Assembly: GCA_028292345.1 (NCBI GenBank)
Contig: JAQGMN010000444.1
Coordinates: 1-10,589 of the forward strand
Source: Polaromonas sp.
GTDB lineage: Bacteria > Pseudomonadota > Gammaproteobacteria > Burkholderiales > Burkholderiaceae_C
Direction of reading: 5' to 3'
Length of the DNA stretch: 10,589 nt
Made by a program: the position numbers and the translations under genes. The first letter of the stretch is position 1. The number at the start of each line of letters is the position of its first letter. The notes under the pieces are model-generated. The model ran no database searches. It was not told where the DNA came from and saw only the letters and a list, made by a program, of their open reading frames with translations. Shown here one piece after another: positions 1 through 6,472 of the stretch.

Positions 1-102
1 CATCACACCCAGCAATGCGCGGCGCACGACGCGCCCAAGCAAACGCGGCAGACTTTCTTGCGCCCTCGCCTTCACTGCCAATTCCGCTGTCTGCATGTTC
101 AT
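1..102 (-). CDS. pilQ: PilQ, type IV pilus outer-membrane secretin (N-terminal fragment)
   Basis: Only the first 34 codons are inside the window; the gene continues past position 1. The ATG at 102-100 overlaps the pilP stop codon as ATGA. It is preceded by AGAGGA about seven bases upstream, inside the last codons of pilP, so the start is well supported. The visible peptide has a long n-region, then an arginine-rich stretch (LLGRVVRR) leading into a hydrophobic run (ALLGV), as expected for the beginning of a Sec signal peptide of an exported secretin. No secretin domain is visible. The name rests mainly on position: in the conserved pilMNOPQ operon the gene directly after pilP is pilQ. PilQ forms the outer-membrane channel through which the pilus fibre passes and is contacted by the lipoprotein PilP. 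Identity is an inference from synteny plus the signal-peptide-like start. Confidence 0.85.
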   Translation of the reverse strand, partial: MNMQTAELAVKARAQESLPRLLGRVVRRALLGVM

Positions 103-650
103 TTCTTTTCCTCTAGAAGCTGTAATGTCGCTGGCCGCTCTGTCCACTCTCCTGCTGCGTCCTGCACGATTTCACGCAACACCACACTGGCTTCGGTCAC
201 GGAAGTAATACGGCCATAGTTCTGGCCCAGATAATTGCCGACGCGCACCTGGTAGATCAGGTTGTCCACCCGCACCAGCGCCACGGGCTGCCCGGCTTTT
301 GTCAGGCTGCCGACCATGGCCACGCTGTCCAGCGGCATCGCCTCCAGCGGCTCCTTGCGCCGGCTCAGTTCCGGCGTGATCAGCGCTACATTGGAAGTCG
401 CCTGGCTGGAATCGCGTTTGAGCGCCTGCACCAGTTTCTGGTTGCTGAAGGGCTCGATTGAGCCGGCCTGGTCATAGGTTTGCGGCGTGAATTTGGTAGG
501 TTGCTGCAAAGGCGCTATCTTGGGCTGGGACATATCTCGCTGGGCAGTCATCCATTGCTGCAGTTCCTCCTGATCCGATGAGCCGCAAGCTGCCAGCAAA
601 AGCAGGCTGCAGACCATCGTCAAGGCAAGGGCTTGTCGAGCGGCGCTCAT
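99..650 (-). CDS. pilP: PilP, type IV pilus alignment-complex lipoprotein
   Basis: This 183-residue protein links the inner-membrane PilN/PilO pair to the secretin PilQ. The sequence shows a lipoprotein signal: a hydrophobic stretch at residues 7-21 ending in the lipobox LAAC, with Cys22 as the lipidated residue. Gly at +2 does not match the Asp inner-membrane retention signal of enterobacteria. A Gln/Pro-rich flexible linker (about residues 28-70) follows. The C-terminal part (about 99-178) is a compact beta-rich region containing VGNYLGQNYGRI, the part that in known PilP proteins folds as a small beta-sandwich and binds PilQ. The ATG at 650-648 overlaps the pilO stop as ATGA, with GGAG about seven bases upstream; its own stop overlaps the pilQ start the same way. 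This indicates translational coupling within one transcript. Length, lipobox and operon position all fit PilP. Confidence 0.95.
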   Translation of the reverse strand: MSAARQALALTMVCSLLLLAACGSSDQEELQQWMTAQRDMSQPKIAPLQQPTKFTPQTYDQAGSIEPFSNQKLVQALKRDSSQATSNVALITPELSRRKEPLEAMPLDSVAMVGSLTKAGQPVALVRVDNLIYQVRVGNYLGQNYGRITSVTEASVVLREIVQDAAGEWTERPATLQLLEEKK

Positions 651-1324
651 TTTTTGGCTCCGTTGGCCGAAGCATTCTTGCTCTGCAAGGCAATTTCTTC
701 GCTGTCCAGATAACGGAAGGTCTTTGCCATGGCATCCATGACCAGGTTGCCGTCTTTTGCCGGCATGATGGCCATGTTGTTCAGCGTCACAATGCGCGAA
801 AGGTTGGCAATATCGGCTGCAAATGCACCCATGTCGTGGTACTGACCCGTGACCCTGACCTCGATCGGCAATTCGGCGTAGTAGTCTTTGATAATCACCT
901 GTCCAGGCCGGAACAGTTCGAACTGAAGGCTGCGCCCCAGGCCGGCCTGGTTGATGTCGGACAGCAGGGCATCCATTTCAGCTTTGCTGGGCAACTGCTT
1001 TTCAAGCTGCGTCACATACTGCTGAACCTGCTCACGCTGCTTCCTCAGCGCTTCCAGATTGATGGCCTGCGTCAGCTTGCCGGTGTAGTCCTGACGCAGC
1101 TGGACTTCCTTCGTTTTTTCCGCAGTCAATTCTTCATCCGCTGCGCTCAGCCACACAAACCAGAGCGCCACCACCACTGAGACCGTGAGGGCAGCACACA
1201 GAAGGTAGCGCGGAAACGACGGCCAGGACGACGGATCGTTCGGGTCCAGGCCGGTGAACTGATTCTGGATACGGCTTTGGAAGGCTACGAAGTCAAAGGA
1301 GGGTTTGGACGTTTTTTTTACCAT
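647..1324 (-). CDS. pilO: PilO, type IV pilus inner-membrane alignment protein
   Basis: PilO is a bitopic inner-membrane protein that pairs with PilN in the pilus alignment complex. The 225-residue product has a cytoplasmic N-terminus of about 38 residues, one transmembrane helix at about 39-60 (ending FVWLSAADEEL), a charged coiled-coil region at about 64-115 and a periplasmic alpha/beta domain from about 118 to 208. The segment LPIEVRVTGQYHDMGAFAADIANLSRIV (from about residue 152, read in parts LPIEVRVTGQYHDMG and AFAADIANLSRIV) is typical of the PilO ferredoxin-like fold. It lies 20 bases after the pilN stop, whereas the other operon junctions overlap. The bases before the ATG (1324-1322) have no clear Shine-Dalgarno sequence, only GAATGACTGATC. 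Its stop overlaps the pilP start. The C-terminal tail is Lys/Ala/Ser-rich. Family assignment is secure from topology, wording and position. Confidence 0.95.
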   Translation of the reverse strand: MVKKTSKPSFDFVAFQSRIQNQFTGLDPNDPSSWPSFPRYLLCAALTVSVVVALWFVWLSAADEELTAEKTKEVQLRQDYTGKLTQAINLEALRKQREQVQQYVTQLEKQLPSKAEMDALLSDINQAGLGRSLQFELFRPGQVIIKDYYAELPIEVRVTGQYHDMGAFAADIANLSRIVTLNNMAIMPAKDGNLVMDAMAKTFRYLDSEEIALQSKNASANGAKK

Positions 1325-1344
1325 GATCAGTCATTCGTGCCGCA

Positions 1345-1953
1345 TCAGAGCTTGGCCGCAGCAGGTGCCGACGAGGCGGCCTCTTTTTGATCACTGGCCC
1401 GTTTGATTTCCATCCGCATCGAGAAATTTGAAACCCGGCGCTGGTCCCGCGGACTCAGCGCCACGGTTCCCGCGGTGATTTCCACCAGTTCAGGCTTGGA
1501 CAGCCATGCGCTGTGGTTGGAAACATTGCGCAAAAGCTCTGAAACCCGTTCGTTGGACTGGGCAATGCCTGTCAACAGCACCGTCTGGTTCTCCTGCTTG
1601 AGGCTGTTCACATACACGCCATCGGGAAGCTGCCTGACCAGTTCGCTCAGCAGATACACCGGCAGGTTGCGGTTCCCCTGCAGATCCTCGACGGCCGTCT
1701 GGCGCGCCTTGAGCGAGTTGATTTCTGCCTGCAAGGTGGCAATGTCCTTGATCTGTTCGTCAAGGCGTTTGATTTCAGACTGCAGAAAAGTGTTCCGGCC
1801 GCGCTGGCTTTCTATTTGCGTCAAATACCAGGAATACGCGATGCTGCAGATCAGCACACCGGCCAATGCAGACAGGCCAAGGGTCACGAAAAAGACTTCG
1901 CGCCGGCGTTTCCGGGCGGCTTCCCGGTGCGGCAGCAGGTTGATCAGAATCAC
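1345..1953 (-). CDS. pilN: PilN, type IV pilus inner-membrane assembly protein
   Basis: PilN sits in the inner membrane, binds cytoplasmic PilM through its short N-terminal tail and heterodimerises with PilO in the periplasm. The 202-residue product begins with the family signature INLLPHRE (residues 4-11), the segment known to dock into PilM. It continues with a basic stretch (RKRRR), a transmembrane helix at about 20-43, a coiled coil at about 47-92 and a periplasmic ferredoxin-like domain (LPDGVYVNSLKQENQTVLL from about 109). The start codon is GTG at 1953-1951, overlapping the pilM stop as GTGA, with AAGG about eight bases upstream. No ATG lies near the signature, so GTG is the only sensible start. 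The stop at 1347-1345 is followed by a 20-base gap to pilO, the only non-overlapping junction in the cluster. Confidence 0.95.
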   Translation of the reverse strand: MILINLLPHREAARKRRREVFFVTLGLSALAGVLICSIAYSWYLTQIESQRGRNTFLQSEIKRLDEQIKDIATLQAEINSLKARQTAVEDLQGNRNLPVYLLSELVRQLPDGVYVNSLKQENQTVLLTGIAQSNERVSELLRNVSNHSAWLSKPELVEITAGTVALSPRDQRRVSNFSMRMEIKRASDQKEAASSAPAAAKL

Positions 1954-3029
1954 TGTACGAACCTTCGCAACGCCAGGCCGCAGGCGGTCAGGTAAGAGGA
2001 GGCTTCACGCCGCATCCTGTTTTCCATGACGCTGCTGCCGATTTCCATTCCGTCAAAAGGATTCACCAGCTGGCAGGCGAAAGCCGTCTGCCTCGTCACC
2101 GATTCCGTCAGTCCGTCCAATGATGAGGAGCCGCCGGCCAGCATCACATAGTCAACCCGGTTGTAGGGCGTGCTGGTAAAGAAAAACTGGAGCGCACGGC
2201 TGATTTCCTGGGTCATGCTCTCGACAAAGGGTTTCAGCACCCCCAGTGCGTAATCTTCCGGCAGGTCTGCGCCGCGCTTTTTGGTTTCGGCCTCCTCATG
2301 AGAAAAACCATATTGCCTGACGATCAACTGGGTCAATTGCGCGCCGCCGAATGCCTGGTCACGTTCGTACAGGACTTCATCATTCCGGATGACCTGCATG
2401 CTGGTGGTGACCGAGCCGATCTCGAACAGCGCCACCATGGTGTCCACGCCCTTGTTGGGCATGTTCCCGACCAGCCGGGCCGTGGCCAGGCGGGACGCGT
2501 AGGACTCCACATCCACCACGATGGGCTTGAGCCCGGCGGCTTCGGCCAGACCCTGCCGGTCCTGGACCTTTTCCTTGCGCGAAGCGGCTATCAAGACTTC
2601 CACATCGCCGCTGGACGTTGCACTCGGACCCAGAACGCAAAAGTCCAGGCTGACTTCATCGAGCGAGAAAGGAATGTATTTGTTGGCTTCGGATTCAACC
2701 TGAATTTCCAGCTCGGCATCGCTCAGCCCGCCGGGCAGAACGATCTTTTTGCTGATGACGGCGGAAGGCGGCAGCGCCATGGCGACGTTTCGCGTGCGCG
2801 TGCCGCTCTTTTTGACGACGCGGCGAAGCACATCCGCCACCTCATCGAATTTTTCGATGTTGCCATCGGTGACCCATCCGGCTTCCAGAGGCTCGATGGC
2901 GCAGCGCTCGAGAACCAGACGCCCCGCCTTGTCGCGGCTCACCTCGACCAGCGTGACACTGGACGAGCTGATGTCCACGCCCAGCAAAGGGGGTTCCTGA
3001 CGGTTGAATAACGATCCCAGTGAGATCAA
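1950..3029 (-). CDS. pilM: PilM, actin-like cytoplasmic type IV pilus protein
   Basis: PilM is a cytoplasmic, nucleotide-binding, FtsA/actin-like protein that caps the inner-membrane alignment complex by binding the N-terminal tail of PilN. The 359-residue product shows the actin-fold landmarks: first phosphate-binding segment LLGVDISSSSVTLVEVS (from about residue 15), second phosphate-binding segment around FEIGSVTTS (202-210) and adenosine-binding segment MLAGGSSSLDGL (296-307). KYIPFSLDEVSLDF (117-130) is also characteristic of PilM. The start appears to be TTG at 3029-3027: no ATG or GTG lies in frame upstream within the visible leader, and the protein must begin close to ISLGSLF. A GGGGG run lies a few bases upstream. 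It is the first gene of the operon and is divergent from ponA. Glu203 stands where many actin-fold proteins have Asp. Identification is secure; the exact start is moderately secure. Confidence 0.95.
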   Translation of the reverse strand: MISLGSLFNRQEPPLLGVDISSSSVTLVEVSRDKAGRLVLERCAIEPLEAGWVTDGNIEKFDEVADVLRRVVKKSGTRTRNVAMALPPSAVISKKIVLPGGLSDAELEIQVESEANKYIPFSLDEVSLDFCVLGPSATSSGDVEVLIAASRKEKVQDRQGLAEAAGLKPIVVDVESYASRLATARLVGNMPNKGVDTMVALFEIGSVTTSMQVIRNDEVLYERDQAFGGAQLTQLIVRQYGFSHEEAETKKRGADLPEDYALGVLKPFVESMTQEISRALQFFFTSTPYNRVDYVMLAGGSSSLDGLTESVTRQTAFACQLVNPFDGMEIGSSVMENRMRREASSYLTACGLALRRFVQ

Positions 3030-3063
3030 GGGCGCCCCCGGATGAACGGCTACTATGTAACCT

Positions 3064-3099
3064 GCTTGCTTAAAAACCTTCTGAATGTTAGCAGCAAGC
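3064..3099 (-). repeat. Inverted repeat in the pilM leader
   Basis: The arms GCTTGCT (3064-3070) and AGCAAGC (3093-3099) are perfectly complementary over 7 bases with 22 bases between them. They lie 35-70 bases upstream of the pilM start codon. In RNA this could form a modest hairpin in the operon leader; in DNA it could be a binding site with widely spaced half-sites. There is no U-run directly after the downstream arm, so it does not look like a terminator. A 7-base match may be chance. Confidence 0.3.
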
Positions 3100-3255
3100 C
3101 CCTACTGGAGTAACCAATTTTACGTATCAAACCAAGGCGTGCGTTGTCAAATGCAGACGGAGTTGAGGGATTCTGCTGATGTAAAAAGATAGCACGCGGC
3201 GTAACAGTGCAATTCAGAGATACAAACCTGACACCCCGGGGCATACATAAATTTT

Positions 3256-3261
3256 TATAAT
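3256..3261 (+). promoter_or_regulatory. Candidate -10 box for ponA
   Basis: A perfect TATAAT sits in an A/T-rich stretch just upstream of ponA and predicts transcription starting near 3268, which gives a leader of about 22 bases to the ATG at 3290. No matching -35 is present at 16-19 bases upstream: CTGACA at 3228-3233 is a 5 of 6 match but is 22 bases away. There is no TGn extension. It is a plausible promoter element supported by position and a consensus -10 only. Confidence 0.4.
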
Positions 3262-3289
3262 GCGGTTGCGACTCTATTGATTGACCTTG

Positions 3290-5707
3290 ATGCCCTCTTC
3301 TCCCCGGACTCCCGATTCCCGATCAAAATCCACTGCGGTAAAAAAGCCTGCTTCCTGGCTGCGTTCTTTTGCGAAGTTCTTTCTCGGCGGCATTGGCTTG
3401 GTGCTGGCCGGTCTTGCCGGACTGGCAATTTTCCTGGCGGTTGCGCTGGCGGTCGCCTATCCCAACCTGCCTGATATTTCCGCCTTGTCGGACTACCGGC
3501 CGAAGCAGCCGCTGCGCGTTTACACAGCCGACGGCGTGATCATCGGGGAGTTCGGCGAGGAGCGGCGCAGGCTCACGCCGATCGACGAAATTCCGCAGAT
3601 CATGAAAGATGCGGTGCTGGCGATTGAGGACGCGCGGTTTTTCTCGCATGGCGGGGTGGACTATCTGGGCGTGGTGCGTGCGGCGCTGGCCAACCTGGGC
3701 CGGGCTAAAAGCCAGGGCGCGTCCACCATCACGATGCAGGTGGCGCGCAATGTCTACCTGACGGCCGAGAAAAGCTACACGCGCAAGATTTATGAAATCC
3801 TGCTGACGTTCAAGCTGGAGCGCTCCCTGTCGAAGAACCAGATTCTTGAGATCTACATGAACCAGATCTTTCTGGGAAATCGCTCCTACGGCTTTGCCGC
3901 TGCCGCGGAAACCTATTTCGGCAAGCCGCTCAAGGATGTGAGCATTGCCGAAGCCGCGATGCTGGCCGGCTTGCCCAAGGCGCCTTCGACCTACAACCCG
4001 ATTGCCAACCCCAGCCGCGCCCGGACGCGTCAGCTCTACATCATTGAGCGCATGGAGCAAAACGGCTTCATCAATGCCCAGCAGGCGAAAACGGCACGGG
4101 AAGAGGAACTCCATATCCGGACCGGGCGCGATGCCGGGCGCGTGCATGCCGAATACGTGGCTGAAACCGTTCGCCAGCTCGTGTTCAACCAGTATGGCGA
4201 GGAAACCTATACACGCGGGCTGAACGTCTACACCACCCTCAAGTCTGCCGACCAGATCGTGGCCTACAAGGCCCTGCGCAAGGGCATCATGGATTACGAG
4301 CGCAGGCAGATCTACCGGGGTCCCGAGAAATTCATCGACCTGCCGTCCAACCCGCGTGAAGTTGAAGATGCGATTGACGAGGCCCTGGCCGAGAATCCCG
4401 ACAACGGGGACATCATGTCGGCTGTGGTGCTGGAGGCCGGCCCCAAGCGGATCGTTGCGATGCGCCTGAACAGCGAAAAAGTGACCATCACCGGCGAGGG
4501 CTTGCGGCCTGCGCAATCGGGCCTGGCGGACAAGGCCGGGCCGAACATCAAGATTCGCCCGGGCGCGCTGATCCGGGTGGTCAAGACACCCAAGGATGGC
4601 TGGGAGATCACCCAACTGCCGGAAGTCGAAGGCGCCTTTGTGGCCATGGACCCCCGTGACGGCGCGGTGAGCGCGCTGATCGGCGGCTTTGATTTCGAGA
4701 AAAACAAGTTCAACCATGTAACGCAAGCATGGCGCCAGCCCGGTTCGAGCTTCAAGCCCTTCATTTATTCGGCGGCGCTGGAAAAGGGTTTCACCCCGGC
4801 CACCGTCGTCAATGACGCGCCATTGTTTTTCGATGCCGGCGTGACCGGCGGACAACCCTGGGAACCCAAGAACTACGATGGCGGTTTCGAAGGCCCGATG
4901 AGCCTGCGCACGGCGCTGAAGAAGTCAAAAAACCTGGTGTCGATCCGCATCCTCCAATCGATTGGCGCGAAGTATGGGCAGGAATGGGTGACGCGTTTCG
5001 GTTTCGATGCGGAAAAACACCCGGCCTACCTGACCATGGCGCTGGGCGCCGGATCGGTCACGCCGATGCAGATGGCCACCGGTTACTCGGTGTTTGCCAA
5101 TGGCGGCTACCGCGTCAATCCCTACCTGGTCAGCAAAATCACCGACCAGCGCGGCAAGGTCCTGCTTGAAGTCACGCCGCCCGCGCTCAACGAATCGATG
5201 CGCGGCATCGATGCCAGGAATGCGTTCATCATGGACAGCCTGCTTCAGGAAGTCGCGCGTTCAGGCACGGCGGCCAAGGCCCAGGCCATGCTCAAGCGTC
5301 CGGACATCTTCGGCAAGACCGGCACCACCAATGACTCGATCGACACCTGGTTTGTCGGTTTCCAGCCCACATTGGCGGCGGCAGTCTGGATGGGTTACGA
5401 CACGCCCAAGAAGCTCGGCGACCGTGAAACCGGCGGCGGCCTGAGCCTGCCCATCTGGATCAACTTCATGGAATATGCGCTCAAGGGCGTGCCGGTCACC
5501 GAGTACCAGCCGCCTGCAGGCGTGGTGAACCTGAATGGCGAGTGGTACTACGACGAATATGCCAAGGGCGCCGGCGTCAGCAGCGTGGGCATGCAGCCCG
5601 AAGCGGGCACGCCCACGGAGGAAGCCACGCCAGCGCCGGGCGGCGGCATCCAGGTTCTGCCTCCCTCGGACGAGAAAAAGCGTATCCTGGACCTGTTCAA
5701 GAACTGA
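3290..5707 (+). CDS. ponA: Penicillin-binding protein 1A, bifunctional peptidoglycan glycosyltransferase/transpeptidase
   Basis: This class A PBP (mrcA/ponA type) polymerises lipid II into glycan strands and crosslinks the peptides at the outer face of the inner membrane. The 805-residue product has a short basic cytoplasmic tail, a transmembrane anchor at about 29-57, a GT51 glycosyltransferase domain (catalytic Glu113 in IEDARFFSHGG; GASTITMQVARN from 143; KNQILEIYMNQIFLGN from 182), an intervening OB-like region, and a transpeptidase domain with SSFK (nucleophile Ser486, Lys489), SKN (546-548) and KTGTT (676-680). A Pro/Gly-rich tail ends the protein. All catalytic motifs are intact. The ATG at 3290 is chosen over an in-frame TTG at 3281; neither has a Shine-Dalgarno sequence. 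Divergence from pilM matches the ponA-pilM arrangement known in other Gram-negative bacteria with type IV pili. A strong terminator follows. Confidence 0.95.
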   Translation: MPSSPRTPDSRSKSTAVKKPASWLRSFAKFFLGGIGLVLAGLAGLAIFLAVALAVAYPNLPDISALSDYRPKQPLRVYTADGVIIGEFGEERRRLTPIDEIPQIMKDAVLAIEDARFFSHGGVDYLGVVRAALANLGRAKSQGASTITMQVARNVYLTAEKSYTRKIYEILLTFKLERSLSKNQILEIYMNQIFLGNRSYGFAAAAETYFGKPLKDVSIAEAAMLAGLPKAPSTYNPIANPSRARTRQLYIIERMEQNGFINAQQAKTAREEELHIRTGRDAGRVHAEYVAETVRQLVFNQYGEETYTRGLNVYTTLKSADQIVAYKALRKGIMDYERRQIYRGPEKFIDLPSNPREVEDAIDEALAENPDNGDIMSAVVLEAGPKRIVAMRLNSEKVTITGEGLRPAQSGLADKAGPNIKIRPGALIRVVKTPKDGWEITQLPEVEGAFVAMDPRDGAVSALIGGFDFEKNKFNHVTQAWRQPGSSFKPFIYSAALEKGFTPATVVNDAPLFFDAGVTGGQPWEPKNYDGGFEGPMSLRTALKKSKNLVSIRILQSIGAKYGQEWVTRFGFDAEKHPAYLTMALGAGSVTPMQMATGYSVFANGGYRVNPYLVSKITDQRGKVLLEVTPPALNESMRGIDARNAFIMDSLLQEVARSGTAAKAQAMLKRPDIFGKTGTTNDSIDTWFVGFQPTLAAAVWMGYDTPKKLGDRETGGGLSLPIWINFMEYALKGVPVTEYQPPAGVVNLNGEWYYDEYAKGAGVSSVGMQPEAGTPTEEATPAPGGGIQVLPPSDEKKRILDLFKN

Positions 5708-5740
5708 TCCTTTTCCCGGGCAGGGAGAGATATCTCGAAT

Positions 5741-5767
5741 AAAAACGGACCGTTCAGGTCCGTTTTT
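5741..5767. terminator. Bidirectional intrinsic terminator between ponA and cyaY
   Basis: AAAAACGGACC (5741-5751) and GGTCCGTTTTT (5757-5767) form a perfect 11-bp hairpin with the 5-base loop GTTCA. The A-run and T-run flank a six-pair GC-rich core, so each strand gives a GC stem followed by a U-tract. It sits 33 bases after the ponA stop and 15 bases after the cyaY stop, exactly in the convergent gap, so it can end both transcripts. Confidence 0.9.
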
Positions 5768-5782
5768 ACGGGTTGCCACCAT

Positions 5783-6118
5783 TCAGTCGGCAGCGGAAAA
5801 CACCAGGGGCTGACCGGCCTGTTCGCTGGCATAGCGCGACAGATTGGCAAAAAACTCACGCCCGTCCTTGGTGTCAAGCCATTGCCCGGCATTGAATTTG
5901 TAGTGAAAACCGCCGGCCCTGGCCGCCATCCAGATTTCCTGCAGCGGCTTTTGAAGGTTGATGATGATCTGGCTGTGGTTCGAAAAGCTCAGGGTGATCA
6001 TGCCGCCGGTGCGCTGGTTGTCGATGTCCACGTCGCGCTCGTCGTTCAGCCGGTCGCAAGCCTGCTCGACGGCCCTGAGCACGCTTTCTGCCTGGTTCTG
6101 GTAGTCAAGGTCCGTCAT
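5783..6118 (-). CDS. cyaY: CyaY, bacterial frataxin, iron-sulfur cluster assembly modulator
   Basis: CyaY is the bacterial frataxin, a small cytosolic iron-binding protein that interacts with the cysteine desulfurase/scaffold machinery and tunes Fe-S cluster synthesis. The 111-residue product is close to the usual length of about 105-110. An acidic first helix and loop (Asp and Glu residues scattered over 3-33) provides the iron-binding face. It is followed by the frataxin beta-sheet with SQIIINLQKPLQEIWMA (49-65), GGFHYKF (69-75) and WLDTKDGREFF (80-90), which contain the conserved tryptophans. The ATG at 6118-6116 is supported by CAGGA about seven bases upstream. Transcription converges on ponA through a shared terminator and diverges from the lptM-like gene, with only 12 bases between the two start codons. 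The cyaY-next-to-lptM order is also found in E. coli. Confidence 0.95.
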   Translation of the reverse strand: MTDLDYQNQAESVLRAVEQACDRLNDERDVDIDNQRTGGMITLSFSNHSQIIINLQKPLQEIWMAARAGGFHYKFNAGQWLDTKDGREFFANLSRYASEQAGQPLVFSAAD

Positions 6119-6124
6119 TACAAT
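6119..6124 (+). promoter_or_regulatory. Possible -10 box for lptM
   Basis: TACAAT (5 of 6 to TATAAT) lies in the 12-base gap between the divergent cyaY and lptM starts. At standard spacing transcription would begin at 6131, the A of the lptM ATG. The -35 position (6096-6101, TTCTGG) inside cyaY is poor. This is a suggestion only. Confidence 0.25.
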
Positions 6125-6130
6125 CCTGTC

Positions 6131-6346
6131 ATGGTTTTTTCACACCGAATTCTAGGTCGCCTTGCGCGTGCCGTTGCCAGGCATGGTTTTGTTGCCGTCG
6201 CGGCGGGCGCTGCACTGCTGTCCGGCTGCGGGCAGAAGGGTCCGCTGTTCCTGCCTGTTCCCCCACAGGCGCCTGCGCTGGTGATGTCGCCCAGCCTTTC
6301 GCAGCTGCCTGCGCCAGCGGTTGCCCCCGCATCGGCGCCGCGATAG
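6131..6346 (+). CDS. lptM: LptM (YifL)-like small lipoprotein
   Basis: This 71-residue lipoprotein belongs by motif and position to the LptM/YifL family, whose E. coli member assists oxidative maturation of the LptD/LptE lipopolysaccharide translocon at the outer membrane. The sequence shows a signal peptide with a fairly long Arg-rich n-region (residues 1-18), a hydrophobic core (19-30), lipobox LSGC with Cys33 as the lipidated residue, and immediately after it the family hallmark GCGQKGPLFLP. The mature 39-residue part is Pro/Ala-rich and probably disordered. The start is the ATG at 6131; a longer reading of this frame would run antisense through cyaY and is rejected. No Shine-Dalgarno sequence precedes the ATG. 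Neighbours support the call: in E. coli yifL lies between cyaY and a lysine/DAP pathway gene (dapF); here it lies between cyaY and lysA. Confidence 0.88.
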   Translation: MVFSHRILGRLARAVARHGFVAVAAGAALLSGCGQKGPLFLPVPPQAPALVMSPSLSQLPAPAVAPASAPR

Positions 6347-6472
6347 GCACTGCGACGTGGCCGCCCTGCACCTTCATGCGCTGATTCACATGCGGCGGGT
6401 CATGCAGCCTTCCTGCAGCGACAGCCCGTCATCGTTTTCCTTCTTGCCGCTTGCTTCAACAGAACCCGCCCC

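Larger units (their letters stand above)
3030..3280. promoter_or_regulatory. Divergent pilM / ponA intergenic control region
   Basis: About 250 bases separate the pilM and ponA starts, and they must hold promoters for both transcription units. On the plus strand there is a perfect TATAAT near ponA (listed separately). On the minus strand a perfect TTGACA lies at 3150-3145, but no good -10 sits at 16-18 bases: ATACGT at 17 is poor, and TAAAAT at 3122-3117 is 22 bases away. A 7-base inverted repeat, GCTTGCT (3064-3070) and AGCAAGC (3093-3099), lies in the pilM leader with a 22-base loop. The region is richer in A+T than the flanking genes, especially 3241-3261. I recognise no named operator. 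No convincing gene is seen here. Confidence 0.5.

Noticed and set aside
2298..3011. A 237-codon open frame on the plus strand, antisense to pilM
   Set aside because: It mirrors the PilM codons, has no domain and no ribosome binding site.
3053..3244. A 63-codon open frame on the minus strand in the pilM/ponA gap
   Set aside because: No family signature, no good ribosome binding site and Arg/Leu/Ser-rich composition; the region is better explained as promoter and leader DNA.
3281..3283. TTG as the ponA start
   Set aside because: An ATG in the same frame lies nine bases downstream. Neither has a ribosome binding site, so ATG is preferred, though TTG cannot be excluded.
3323..4855. A 510-codon open frame on the minus strand, antisense to ponA
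   Set aside because: It lies wholly inside a gene with intact PBP1a catalytic motifs. Its protein has no recognisable domain and is rich in Arg/His/Gly/Leu, as expected from reading the complement of GC-rich codons.
5882..6346. An N-terminally extended 154-residue version of the LptM frame
   Set aside because: The extra residues are antisense to cyaY, and the lipoprotein signal requires the start at 6131 to be functional.
6347..6472. Possible regulatory RNA or attenuator before lysA
   Set aside because: The 126-base gap has only short chance pairings (such as GCAG/CTGC), no terminator-antiterminator pair, no short leader peptide rich in Lys codons and no recognisable riboswitch core.
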